Position numbers and translations under genes: made by a program. Positions 1 to 8,919 of a stretch of 64,000 bases of DNA are shown piece by piece. Each line of letters opens with the position of its first letter. Position 1 is the first letter of the stretch. The notes below the pieces were generated by a model. It was not told where the DNA came from. It saw only the letters and a program-made list of their open reading frames with translations, and searched no databases. This DNA is from Panicum virgatum (taxonomy: Eukaryota > Streptophyta > Magnoliopsida > Poales > Poaceae), in contig NC_053139.1 in assembly GCF_016808335.1 (NCBI RefSeq), positions 38,932,464 through 38,996,463 of the forward strand. Reading direction: 5' to 3'.

Positions 1-362
1 GCGCGCGGGCCGGTGGCGGCAGCTTGGCCCACCTGCACGTCGACGCCGCGGAGCCAAGGCTCGGCGTGCGGGGAGCAGCAGCAGTTGCGCGTCGTCGTCG
101 AGATCATCGTGAGTTTCCCGATCTGTCCCCGGACACTCCCCCTTGCCCTTCTCATCCCTCCCTCTTTTTTTCATGTGATTTTTTATTCACGAGCTATACT
201 CAATTTTTTGGCAAACTTTTTTTTTGGATCTGTTAATCTTTAAGGTTACGCATTTGTAGCTCGAGTTTCGTTTCGAATTGTTGTGATTTGAGGAAGTAAT
301 TTGGATTTGAAGTTTCGTGGCTCCTCTCGTTTTTTCCTTTTCTTCCTTCGGTTCTTGCGCAG

Positions 363-570
363 GGAAGAGACAGACGAGCGAGCAGGAGCACACGTGGCCC
401 GAGGCAAAGCACGAGCGGCACGGCGGCCAGTAGCTTGCGCAGTAGTGCACGGGACGCCGGCCAACTTCCGCAAGCTGCTGGATGGGCAGCTCAAGAAGCT
501 TGTGGCCGTGGGGAACCTGACCCGCGTGAAGAACTCGTTCAAGCTGGCTGCCGCCGGACGGGAGCTGGCC
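363..570 (+). pseudogene. Linker histone H1 globular-domain fragment captured in a CACTA element
   Basis: The + strand translation around 448-545 contains the block PANFRKLLDGQLKKLVAVGN followed by LTRVKNSFKL. This matches the third helix and beta-wing of the plant linker-histone H1/H5 globular domain, whose usual form is LPANFRK.L...LKKLVA.GKL.KVKNS.KL. The block is bounded by a plausible acceptor (gcgcag, ending 362) and a donor (gtgggt, near 571). The upstream half of the globular domain (TGSS..AIAKF type) is not present in the preceding frame, so this is an incomplete domain. A possible further exon lies at 1-110, ending in a gtgagt donor, but I do not recognise its product. It most likely represents a host exon carried by the CACTA element and not a working histone gene. 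Confidence 0.6.
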
Positions 571-784
571 GTGGGTGAATTTTTTTCTCTTTTTTTCTTA
601 TTTTTCAGAAATAGATATGCATGTGAGATTGTATAGATTGGATCTATCTTGTAAACAATTTTTTGGATGATTTGTGGAACCATTATTTGGAGCATGTGGT
701 TGATTGGGTGATTGGAGTATTTTGTATCAATGGATTTAATATTTTGTGAACGATTCTTTTTGAAACGGGAAATGATATTAGGAA

Positions 785-1032
785 TGCCATGAACTCATTG
801 GTACCGGTTGGAAAAACCAACCGGTACCAAAAGGCTGCCAGCTTGCGTCAGCGTGGCAGTCTCTTTGGTACTGGTTGGTCTTTCCAACCGATACTAATGG
901 AAGTCTAAGGCACCGGTTGAAAAACCCGGTGTCTTAAGACGAGTCCATTGGTCGCGGTTGCGGGGCACCGGTTGGGAAACCGGTTCCTTTGGACTTTTTC
1001 AGCCGGTGCTGAAGGCCTGTTTTCTAGTAGTG
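785..1032. repeat. CACTA subterminal repeat array and terminal inverted repeat
   Basis: Multiple direct and inverted copies of an 8-10 bp GGTACCGGTT / AACCGGTACC motif, including a near-perfect palindrome at about 799-829, run up to the 19-bp terminus at 1014-1032. In CACTA elements such arrays are the binding sites for the TNPA-type protein. Confidence 0.75.
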
Positions 1033-1073
1033 CATTATGCATACGCAACTCACCTCATAGCAATTACACTACT

Positions 1074-1446
1074 TCAACAAATAATGGGGCACTTTAGTCG
1101 ACACTCATCACGTCCGGGATAGCGAGCACGTACACGCTTATCCTTGACACAGCACCAGCAGTCAGCCATACCATATTGCCCTCTGCAATCGCAGATGGTG
1201 CACACCTGGTCATCACCACCCATCTCACCCATGGCTGCTCGGCCTATTTTTCAGGCATGAAAAGAAATGTTGTTGAGGTACAAAGATACACAACGATAAC
1301 CATGGATTAAGCATACAATCCATGGTGCATTTTGGAAGCAACATTTTTTATTTATTTCACTTACACTCCACATGAATGGAAAGGCATCCGAGGAGCAGCA
1401 ACGGAAGCAGCACCAGTACTCCACTGTGCAGTGTGCGTTTCTCCAT
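1074..1446 (-). CDS. Small secreted cysteine-rich peptide, Meg/ESF1-like, copy 1 (2 exons)
   Basis: Exons 1446-1365 and 1243-1074 give 83 residues. Exon 1 encodes a start methionine followed by a classic signal peptide with a leucine-rich core (LVLLPLLLLGCLSIHV) and ends at a gtaagtg donor. The intron splits a cysteine codon (T|GC, phase 1) just after the signal peptide, the arrangement common in plant cysteine-rich peptide genes. Exon 2 follows an atag acceptor and encodes a short basic peptide with ADCWCC, then DEC...KC and a terminal Cys. The CWCC plus EC-x3-C pattern resembles the maternally expressed gene (Meg) / EMBRYO SURROUNDING FACTOR 1 family of endosperm or seed peptides; other CRP families are possible. 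This copy lacks the Cys that copy 2 has before FPGLDEC and has extra Cys at TIC and at the C-terminus. A TATA-like TATATA lies upstream near 1511-1516. A CACTA terminus sits 41 bp past the stop. Confidence 0.7.
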
Positions 1447-2079
1447 GCTGTAAAGAACGAAATGGGATTGTGTTCTGCTGTAATGTGATGCATCGAACCA
1501 TGCATTGTTCATATATACAGGACAAATAGACTCTATACATGCCTGATAATTAGCAGGAATCGATCACTGCCAAGCTAGTCATGAATACGGTACTTTTACA
1601 ATTTAATGGCTTCTAAAATCCTTCTATTTAAATCAGGGCTATGCTGCCAAACTATTTAAACTGGAGTTTTACTTATGGATATGTTTGATTGATCCAATTA
1701 AGTTTCACAACTATCAGGCACTGCCTGATACAAGAAAGCTTTAAAATTTTAGCATGATTTAATTACTATTAATGCCAGCTTTATATCAGGCACAGCTTTA
1801 TAACCATTTCCGGATTGGCTTGTTCTAATTTAGGCACCTTATGAATTTAGAATTATTTATTGAAAAGCTGCAAATTTGTTGAGATTTTGCATGCAGGGAT
1901 CTGCCCACCAACCCCAACCGATTTGTAGCTTCCAAATAAAATTTTATTTGTGATCATGTTTGAATTACATTTTTATCACAATTTTTTTTGAAGTTTGAAC
2001 AATTTTCATTTACCAACTAAGTATCCAAATTAATTCTATTGGGATTGTTGTGTATATTATTCCACATTGATTATGTCTG

Positions 2080-2573
2080 GATTACATTTTATAAAACTTT
2101 AAAAAATTCAGCTTCACCACGAAATTGTTCCAATAAGGTTTGGATTCCAACTTTCTTGCGAAAGGGTGGATGTTTTTCGCGTCTCTGGAGATGTGCTCTT
2201 TGTCCGCATTGTTGGCTTTGCTAGCATCAATGTCTTTGTGTTGTCGGTGATGATACTGGTGGCGGTGGACTCCTTGTCTTCCTGTCTTCATGCCGTGGCG
2301 GCATATATTCGTTCATTGTATACGATGCATGCTGGTGGTGGATCCAGATGCTGGCTCTTGTGGCAAATCAATATGTTGATGTCGCTTATGGAGGAAGAAG
2401 ATGGACTTTCCCGGGTTGCGACGAGATTTGCCGGCGGCCGGGTTACTTGAGGTAGACCACGTCTGAGGGGGGTGCTAGTTGTAATTCTCGGTTGTTCTAG
2501 GGTTTTCTTTGTAAAACTCTAGGGATCTATTGTGCTTTACGATTAATATATCTCCCCTTTTCGCAAAAAAAAA
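2080..2573 (+). mobile_element. Probable LINE-type or processed retroposon remnant with poly(A)
   Basis: The stretch ends in a grass LINE-like 3' tail: a T-rich segment with an AGGGATC motif, ATTAATATATC, and then a run of A at about 2565-2573. The preceding 400 bp are richer in G+C than the flanks and carry only broken frames. The 5' boundary is a guess and I found no convincing target-site duplication. It separates the two cysteine-rich peptide genes. Confidence 0.4.
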
Positions 2574-3013
2574 GCTGTTCCAGCATAAACCATCCAAATA
2601 TATTGGAATAATGTGGATTTGTTTTGATATTTTGTTGTAAAAATGTAGAAATGTGAAGTGGATATTGATTTCGATGTTTTGTTTTTCTTAAACATGTCAT
2701 TTTTGTATTTTCCAGATGTTTTTATTCTTTCCCTCCTCTATTCTTCTTCTCTTCGTTACGGAAGTTACGGAATTAACGAGCATGTGTATAATCTATGTAT
2801 TCTTTGTGGTGGAACCTATCCACCTAGTATTCATCAAGCTCTAAATTAGGCAGTATTCATAATCTTCTAGAATTATTCTAAAAATAAAGAGCACTATTCT
2901 TTAAGTGCTGGTGGACATCGTTCAAAAACAAAGGAGCAATAAGCAGAGCACTTGGTTTGTATTCATTTTATTCCCATTACTCATACATAACTTTCCACAG
3001 CAATTACATTATT
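2574..3013. other. AT-rich spacer downstream of peptide copy 2
   Basis: No coding potential was recognised. It should contain the 3' UTR of the minus-strand peptide gene ending at 3014. Confidence 0.5.
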
Positions 3014-3494
3014 TCAAGTAAGAACGGGACACCTTGTTTCACACTCATCCAGTCCCGGAAAGCAAGCATCTTTGTTCTTGGCACAGCACCAGCAGTCAGC
3101 TTTACTGTATCGTCCTCTGCAATCAGAATAGATGCACACCTTCTGGTTACCCATTTCATCCATGACTGCTCGGCCTATTTTTCATGCAGGAAAAGTAAAT
3201 CCATTAAGGTGCAATGCGTACACAGAAATGACGCTAGAGTAACGAAAAAAAATCGATGTCATGAAACTAGACATTCATTAGTGTCCCTGCCAGTGCATCT
3301 TACAATAATGGAATAGACTTTAGCAAGGTTTCTTTTTTAAAAAAAAAATGTTGTGAAGATACGCTGTTCTGTGTAGTAGTTAACTATGAAAGGCATTGGA
3401 AGCACTGTTTTGATTTATTTCACTTACATTCGGCATGGATGGAGAAGCATCCCAGGAGCAGCAACGAAAGCAGCAGCATTGTTTGTTTCTCCAT
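3014..3494 (-). CDS. Small secreted cysteine-rich peptide, Meg/ESF1-like, copy 2 (2 exons)
   Basis: Exons 3494-3428 and 3174-3014 give 75 residues. Exon 1 encodes MEKQTMLLLSLLLLGCFSIH plus AE, a typical signal peptide, and ends at gtaagtg. The split Cys codon (T|GC) and the exon 2 start at an atag acceptor match copy 1 exactly. The mature part has nine cysteines, with the core C-x4-C ... ADCWCC ... DACFPGLDEC-x3-C, close to the C-C-CxCC-C-C-C layout of Meg/ESF1 peptides. These are secreted, disulfide-rich and in known cases expressed in endosperm or transfer tissue. A TATA box (CTATATATG on the minus strand, about 3597-3605) lies about 100 bp upstream of the ATG. Similarity to copy 1 extends through the intron edges and roughly 350 bp of upstream DNA, so the pair is a local tandem duplication. 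Splicing was deduced from signals and frame, not from transcripts. Confidence 0.75.
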
Positions 3495-4247
3495 GTTGTA
3501 AACTTGTAATCAGAATAGATGCACGCCGACGAATGCTGCTTGTAGGTTGTATGTTCTTGGGAGATGTTGTGTTCTGCTGGAATCGGGTGGATTGACCCAT
3601 ATATAGAGGGAGCAAATTGGTCACCAATGGTAATTAGCACAAACTGGTTACTAAAAAGGTAGTCATGAATACTCTCCTTTTGAAGTTAATGGTGGCCAAT
3701 TTCTTTCTATTTTAAATCCGGTCCTTATATATGTTGCCAAAATAATTCCATTGATCCTGTGGATACATTTGCTTGATCCCACGTATCAAGCACTCCTGAT
3801 CACAACATATACAAGAAAACCTCAAAATTTTAGCATAAAGTCGATTACCGCCAGCCTTTAAACCATATTTATCAGTATGTGTAGTTTTAAGAGCACATAA
3901 TATATTAGCTAGTCTTTATTGGGCTCATTTACTTATCTCGCGCACAGCCCTCTTGAAATGCCGGCCAAATTTTGGCACCATTTAAATTTAAAATTATCCT
4001 AACCAAAAGGCACTTGGAGCATAGCATCACGCTTATTCAACAGACAAACATAGTTACACCTGAACTTTTTCAAATCTCAAGGTGCCCAAACTTAACACCT
4101 TACACACTAGAGAAAAGTCAAAAGAAATTCAAAAGGAAAACAAACGGAATGAAGGAAACATTCTCTTGACTGAAGATCGAACAGAGCATGCTTCATATTC
4201 AGAGCAGGAGGACAGGACTGGATCGGGTCATGCATCCTCGAGATTCA

Positions 4248-6704
4248 TCAGAGCATGCTGTCGGCGCGCGACGGCAGGCGGCGGAAGAAGTTGCTGGGCA
4301 CGGCGGGCAGCCTGCTCCGGAACCTCGGGTGGCGAAGCACGTAGAGCCCGGCGACGAGCGCCACCACCCGGAACGGCGTGACGTAGAGCACCACCGCGGC
4401 GAGCAGGCAGAAGAGGACGAAGAGGCAGGTCGCCCTCGGGTCGCGCCAGCTGAGCAGCGACTGCAGCCGCTCCCCCTGCGTGGCCATGTCCCCCACCACC
4501 GTCTGGATCCGCCCCGCCACGCTCCGCAGCCGGTCGTAGCGCATGTACACCACGTCCTGCGGCCGCGACGTCGGGAACGTGTCGAACTCCTCGTCCAGCT
4601 CGTCCGGGTGCGCCGCCTCCGCCCACGACAGCTTCGTGTCCATGTGCGGCGGGTGGCGCGGCCGCCGCCGGTAGTTCCACAGCCCGATCAGGAACATGTA
4701 GAGGAACACCGTGGGGAGGATCAGCTCCGGGTACCACACCAGGATGAGCAGGAGCACGTGCACCAGCGCCGTCGTCGCCACGTTCCGCCACCGGCACACG
4801 TCGCCGAACCACCGCGCCGCCGCCGCGAGCCCCGAGAAGAGCGAGACGGCGCGGAAGAAGTTGGCCTTGCTCCGCCGCATGCTCCACATGTGGGACTCCA
4901 CGTCGAGCATGTACTCCACCACCTCCCGCCGGAGCGGCGGCTCCGCGCGGCTCAGGCGCGCCGCCACGATGCCCATGGCCTGGTATCGGAGCGCGTCGAG
5001 CTGCGTCACCGTGAACGGGTGCAGGTAGTGCATCCGGGGGAGCAGCGGCTGCGTGTAGAGGTGGAGCATGTTGACGAGGGAGAGGCAGGTGAAGCGCACG
5101 GCGAGCCGGAGCTCGCCCATCTTCTTCACGCCCGTCTTCTGGAGGGCGATGAGCGGGTAGGCGTGGGTGTAGACGCGGTCGGTCTCGAGCGTGGAGAGGC
5201 GGATGCGGACCTTGCCGATGCGGGCGTCGCGCGCCGGCGCCGGCTGGCCGTTGTTGCCGTTGCTGTTGGTGCCGAGGTGGCAGTTGTCGAAGACGCCGAT
5301 GGTGATGACGGTGCAAGGGTCGAACACCTCCCAGGTGTACTGCTCGTTCCAGGCGGGGTTGAAGGTGCCGATCATGGTGCGCGTGCGCACCCACTTGTGG
5401 CCGTACTTGGCGACGCAGTAGGCGTCGGTGGTGCCGCGGCCGTCGCGGTGCTTCATGGGCTGCAGCCCGGCGGCGCCGAGGATGCCGACCTCGAGCACGC
5501 CGACGGGCGGCCGCCAGAGCTGCCGCGCCGTGGGCCGGGTGTCGCTGATGTACATGGTGGACTCGTCCATGACGTGGTACGCGCCCTCCAGGCAGGCGCG
5601 CACGTGCACGCGGCTCGCGAACCGGAGCTCCCGCCGCGTCTCGCCCTCGACAGCGGCGCCGACGCCAAACTTCTCGAGGTCGAACCACCGCGACTGCACG
5701 AAGGGGCGGTGGTCCAGCCGCTTCTCGAAGAGCGTGAGCGGTAGCGCGACGCGGCCGAGGAGGTCGTCCTTGCCGGGGGCCACCCGGTCCTCCACCATGA
5801 GCACCAGCTGCTCCTCGAACGGCTCGGCGACGACGAAGAGCAGGTCCTCGTTCCACCGCGGGTTCAGCGCCGGCGCCGGCACGGCGGAGGTCTTGAGGAT
5901 CTGGCTCCCCACCTGCGCCTTGACGAACACCTCCGGCGCGCGGCCCCCGCCGGCGTGCAGCGGCTGCACGTCCTGCGCCTCGATCACGTTGACGCGGAGG
6001 TACCAGAGCTTGGGCGACACGTAGGCCTTGGACCGCACGCTGGCGACGCCCTCGCCGCGCACGGCGGCGGCGTCCGAGTGCCACGCCTCCGGGAAAGCCT
6101 CGTCGGCCTGCGTCCCGATCCAGACGGCCAGCATGAGCTCGCCGCGCACCTTGCCGCCGCCGCCCTCGCCGCGCCGCCGCTCCTCGAGGCGGTACCACTG
6201 CGGCGCGAGCGGGCTGTCGGGCGGCACCCGCGTGGGCACCTCGGCGAGGTCGAAGGTGACCTTGCCGACGTAGTCGTCGCGGCCGAGCATCTCGCGGTCC
6301 TTGAGGAAGACCTCGAGGGCGTTGGACTGGACGCGGGACTTGGAGAAGGCGAAGACGTGGTCCCACTTGGGGTTGGCGCGGCGGTCGAAGTGCCGCGTGG
6401 TGCCCTTGTAGTTGCCGAGCCGGACCTCGACGTAGGGGTCCATGGCGGCGCCGGTGATGGGGTTGGGGGGGAGGTCCCTGGCCTTGACGACGCGCACGTA
6501 GAGGAAGAACATCTGCTCCACGAGGTCGTAGGTGCTGGAGGGCTTGTCGACGCCCAGCCACCCGGCGAGCCCGCCGCCGCCGCCGCCGCCGGGGCGCGCC
6601 GGGCCGGCCGCGCCCTTGGGCCATTGCTCGCCCAGCAGCGGGTTCGTGTCCTTGAGCTGGAAGTCCTCATGGTGCGGGTCGCCGCCGCCGCCGTGCCCGC
6701 TCAT
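4248..6704 (-). CDS. MCTP / FT-interacting-protein-like membrane protein with C2 domains
   Basis: An uninterrupted 818-residue frame, as is usual for plant MCTP genes. After a Gly-rich N-terminus it has three C2 domains starting near residues 66, 235 and 400. Each begins with a strand such as LYVRVVKARDL, LRVNVIEAQDV or LEVGILGAAGL and carries the Asp residues that normally bind Ca2+. The last ~180 residues form the plant phosphoribosyltransferase C-terminal (PRT_C) region. This has two hydrophobic hairpin segments (around VLLLILVWYPELILPTVFLY and LFCLLAAVVLYVTPFRVVAL) and the conserved ending RLPSRADSML. Family members sit in the ER membrane at plasmodesmata and tether it to the plasma membrane; FTIP members move florigen. 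G+C is very high, unlike the flanks. The start at 6704 is the first Met of the conserved EDFQLKDTNPLLG block. Confidence 0.93.
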   Translation of the reverse strand: MSGHGGGGDPHHEDFQLKDTNPLLGEQWPKGAAGPARPGGGGGGGLAGWLGVDKPSSTYDLVEQMFFLYVRVVKARDLPPNPITGAAMDPYVEVRLGNYKGTTRHFDRRANPKWDHVFAFSKSRVQSNALEVFLKDREMLGRDDYVGKVTFDLAEVPTRVPPDSPLAPQWYRLEERRRGEGGGGKVRGELMLAVWIGTQADEAFPEAWHSDAAAVRGEGVASVRSKAYVSPKLWYLRVNVIEAQDVQPLHAGGGRAPEVFVKAQVGSQILKTSAVPAPALNPRWNEDLLFVVAEPFEEQLVLMVEDRVAPGKDDLLGRVALPLTLFEKRLDHRPFVQSRWFDLEKFGVGAAVEGETRRELRFASRVHVRACLEGAYHVMDESTMYISDTRPTARQLWRPPVGVLEVGILGAAGLQPMKHRDGRGTTDAYCVAKYGHKWVRTRTMIGTFNPAWNEQYTWEVFDPCTVITIGVFDNCHLGTNSNGNNGQPAPARDARIGKVRIRLSTLETDRVYTHAYPLIALQKTGVKKMGELRLAVRFTCLSLVNMLHLYTQPLLPRMHYLHPFTVTQLDALRYQAMGIVAARLSRAEPPLRREVVEYMLDVESHMWSMRRSKANFFRAVSLFSGLAAAARWFGDVCRWRNVATTALVHVLLLILVWYPELILPTVFLYMFLIGLWNYRRRPRHPPHMDTKLSWAEAAHPDELDEEFDTFPTSRPQDVVYMRYDRLRSVAGRIQTVVGDMATQGERLQSLLSWRDPRATCLFVLFCLLAAVVLYVTPFRVVALVAGLYVLRHPRFRSRLPAVPSNFFRRLPSRADSML

Positions 6705-7539
6705 CCTCCTCCTCCTCTTGAATTAACCTCCATTGCAAGAAAAGTGCCAACCACGCACATCGATCAGAAAAAGGAAAAAAAACGAGAAATTAATCCATGA
6801 ACAAACAAACTGCATCAATTCCATCACCATTTTTTTCACTTACTGTTGATCCGATCCGACAAGTGTAGAAACCTATGAAGCTCGATCGTCTGCAGGGCTG
6901 CAGCGCAAGGTCTGGTCAGTGGCAATGGCGAGAGGCACTTATATGACACCTAGCTAGAAGCCCTGCACGTATGCAGCAAGAACATTTGGACGGCAAAGAA
7001 CAAGAAGCATGTGTGGGCACACGCAGAACAGCAGCAGCAGCAGAGCACCTTTTGCCTGGACACGGAAGCGTATGCCCGACCAATGATGGTTGGCCGTGGC
7101 CCTGCTCGATCGCCTGCTGCCTGCAGCGGGGGATCGCGGCAAGCCTCGCCGGGAAGCAAAGCCGCCGCGTCGGCGGTGACCCCGGCGAGAAGGAAGGTAT
7201 ACGAGAGACGTCGACAGGATCGATCAGCTATAAGCCTCTACCAGGGCTACCCTAAAACCCTGCTGCGCCTTGTCCAGAGATACGAGGCTGCAGCTGAATG
7301 GGGATTGTTTCAATCAGAGGGAAGCTGTGTCTGATGACCTTTTCTTGGGCTCTTTCATGGCGATCGAAAGCACGGCGGATCATGTGGCGAAAGGCGATCG
7401 AAAGAGGGTGTCAGTGCGGGGGGGTGGTAAATCAAAAGCAGGCGATCGATCGATCGATTGGGGAATCGATCGATTCCTTGGGCTGCGGAGGGGGGCTTTG
7501 TTTATGCCCTTGGATTGATTGAATTGGCGAGCGCGCATA
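6705..7539. promoter_or_regulatory. Upstream region of the 4248-6704 MCTP gene
   Basis: Contains a candidate TATA on the minus strand (CATATAAG, about 6939-6946), which would give a 5' leader of roughly 200 nt. CAG and GATC repeats occur near 7022-7040 and 7440-7470. No other gene was recognised. Confidence 0.35.
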
Positions 7540-7589
7540 TATATATACTATACTAAAGTTCCAAGAATCGAAGCATTTTCGTGAATTGT

Positions 7590-8190
7590 GGCCCCACGTG
7601 GGACACACGCACTTTTATGCGGGTCCCACATACTATTCAGGTGGGACCCACATGGGACCCACGCGCTATTCAGGCGGGACCCACATGGGACCCACGCGCT
7701 ATTCAGGCGGGACACACGTGGGACCCACACGCTATTCAGGCGGGACCCACGTGGGGCCCACGCGCTATTCAGACGGGACCCACGTGGGGCCCACGGTTCT
7801 ATTAAGTGAGCATTTTAATCTTAAAAAATTATTTTTTTCCATTATTTGATTATGCGGGTCCCACATACTATTCAGGTGGGACCCACATGGGACTCACGCG
7901 CTATTCAGGCGGGACCCACGTGGGACCCACGCGCTATTCAGACGGGACCCACGTGGGGCCCATGGTTCTATTAAGTGAGCATTTTAATCTTAAAAAATTA
8001 TTTTTTTCCATTATTTGATTATGCGGGTCCCACATACTATTCAAGTGGGACCCACATGGGACCCACGCGCTATTCAAGCGGGACCCACGTGGGACCCACG
8101 CGCTATTCAGACGGGACCCACGTGGGGCCCACGGTTCTATTAAGTGAGCCTTTTTATCTTAAAAAAAATATTTTCTTTCCATTATCTGAC
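7590..8190 (+). repeat. Two-level tandem repeat: ~33-bp GTGGGACCCAC units inside ~169-bp units
   Basis: The small unit reads TATTCAGGCGGGACCCACRT followed by GGGACCCACGCGC, about 33 bp, repeated with few changes. Groups of these are joined to a T-rich linker (AAGTGAGCATTTTAATCTT then a poly-T stretch). The composite starts near 7616, 7853 and 8022, and the last two are 169 bp apart. The array contains eight CACGTG palindromes. Confidence 0.9.
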
Positions 8191-8743
8191 AATACAAAAT
8201 ATATTTAACTACTTTCTACATATAAAAATAATAACTAAACTTTGTATACTACATTCACACGTGGTAGTTCTATTACTTTTTGGCTTTGGGTTTCCCTCTG
8301 TAAACTCACAAAATATACTTGAATTGTTCATTCATTTCTAATTTTTTTCCTACTAAAGTAATCAAACTATACATATAAAAATAATAACTAAAGTTTGTAT
8401 ATTACATTCACACGTGGTAGTTCTACTACTTTTTGGCTTTGGGTTTCCCTCCGTAAACTCACAAAATATACTTGAACTGTTCATTCATTTCTAATCTTTT
8501 TTTTTCTACTAAAGTAATCAAACTATACCTACTAACACAAAAAAACGAATTACTAAGGAAAAATTGTCTGTACCTCTATACTAAAATGCTTGAGATTGGC
8601 GCGCTCTCAGACTCTAAACTATTATGCCGTTTTACTGTAATTTTTAGATTTAACTCAATACATCGATACGATGTTGTTTCAAACATAGTCGCGAATAATA
8701 TCTTTCTATTAATATTTTAGATCAATATTTTTTTATTTGTATA

Positions 8744-8771
8744 GGCGCGCGTAGCGCGCCAACCTGACTAG
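8744..8771 (+). other. Helitron 3' terminal hairpin and CTAG end
   Basis: A 7-bp perfect stem with a 3-nt loop (8744-8760) lies seven bases before CTAG|T. This is the standard termination signal of rolling-circle Helitrons. Confidence 0.75.
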
Positions 8772-8877
8772 TCCTCTCAATCGGGGCAAGGAACCTGGCA
8801 CAGTTCAGGGACACGGGTGCCATGGTAATTTCCGGCTTCTTCCCTGCTGGCTGCTACTCTGTTCGCAGCAACATCAC

Positions 8878-8919
8878 TCAACGAGAAAAGTTTCCTTCAA
8901 AAAAAAATCAACGAGAAAA
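8878..8919 (+). mobile_element. Ultra-short retroposed insertion with 12-bp target duplication
   Basis: TCAACGAGAAAA occurs at 8878-8889 and again at 8908-8919. Between the copies is GTTTCCTTC followed by nine A, 18 bp in all. A poly(A)-ended insert between direct repeats is the footprint of target-primed reverse transcription. Confidence 0.6.

Larger units (their letters stand above)
1..1032 (-). mobile_element. Right-hand part of a CACTA (EnSpm) transposon, left end outside the window
   Basis: Read on the minus strand, the element begins at 1032 with CACTACTAGAAAACAGGCC, the standard terminal motif of grass CACTA elements. The next 240 bp (about 785-1032) hold repeated subterminal motifs built on ACCGGTTGG and CCAACCGGT in both orientations, as expected for transposase binding sites. 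The other terminus is not in the window, so element length and target duplication cannot be checked. No transposase ORF is visible in this part, so it is probably a non-autonomous derivative. It carries a histone H1-like exon. The terminus lies 41 bp beyond the stop codon of the first cysteine-rich peptide gene, inside its likely 3' UTR. Assignment to CACTA is firm; the internal structure is inferred. Confidence 0.8.
7540..8771 (+). mobile_element. Non-autonomous Helitron-like element with internal minisatellite
   Basis: The right end has the diagnostic Helitron 3' structure: a GC-rich hairpin at 8744-8760 (GGCGCGC, loop GTA, GCGCGCC), seven bases, then CTAG at 8768-8771 followed by T. The left end is placed near 7540 at a TATACTATACTAAAGTT stretch like grass Helitron 5' ends, but the expected TC start is not clean, so the boundary is approximate. 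There is no Rep/helicase ORF, so it is non-autonomous. It holds the minisatellite at 7590-8190 and a duplicated segment of about 155 bp (8213-8366 and 8367-8510). Confidence 0.7.

Noticed and set aside
1251..1529. 84-residue minus and 65-residue plus ORFs over peptide copy 1
   Set aside because: They read through the intron or the wrong strand; the spliced model explains the signal peptide and cysteine motif in phase.
4188..5744. 518-residue + strand ORF
   Set aside because: It is the antisense of the MCTP gene. The very high G+C at third positions removes stops; composition is His/Arg/Val-rich with no domain.
4228..6624. 798-residue minus-strand ORF in another frame of the same MCTP gene
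   Set aside because: Arg/Ala-rich shadow frame; the 818-residue frame carries all C2 and membrane motifs.
7590..8190. Regular repeats that could be taken for a CRISPR array or for a repeat-protein ORF
   Set aside because: Eukaryotic context, no unique spacers, and the frames encode only repeat-derived Gly/Thr/His strings. It is a minisatellite within a Helitron.
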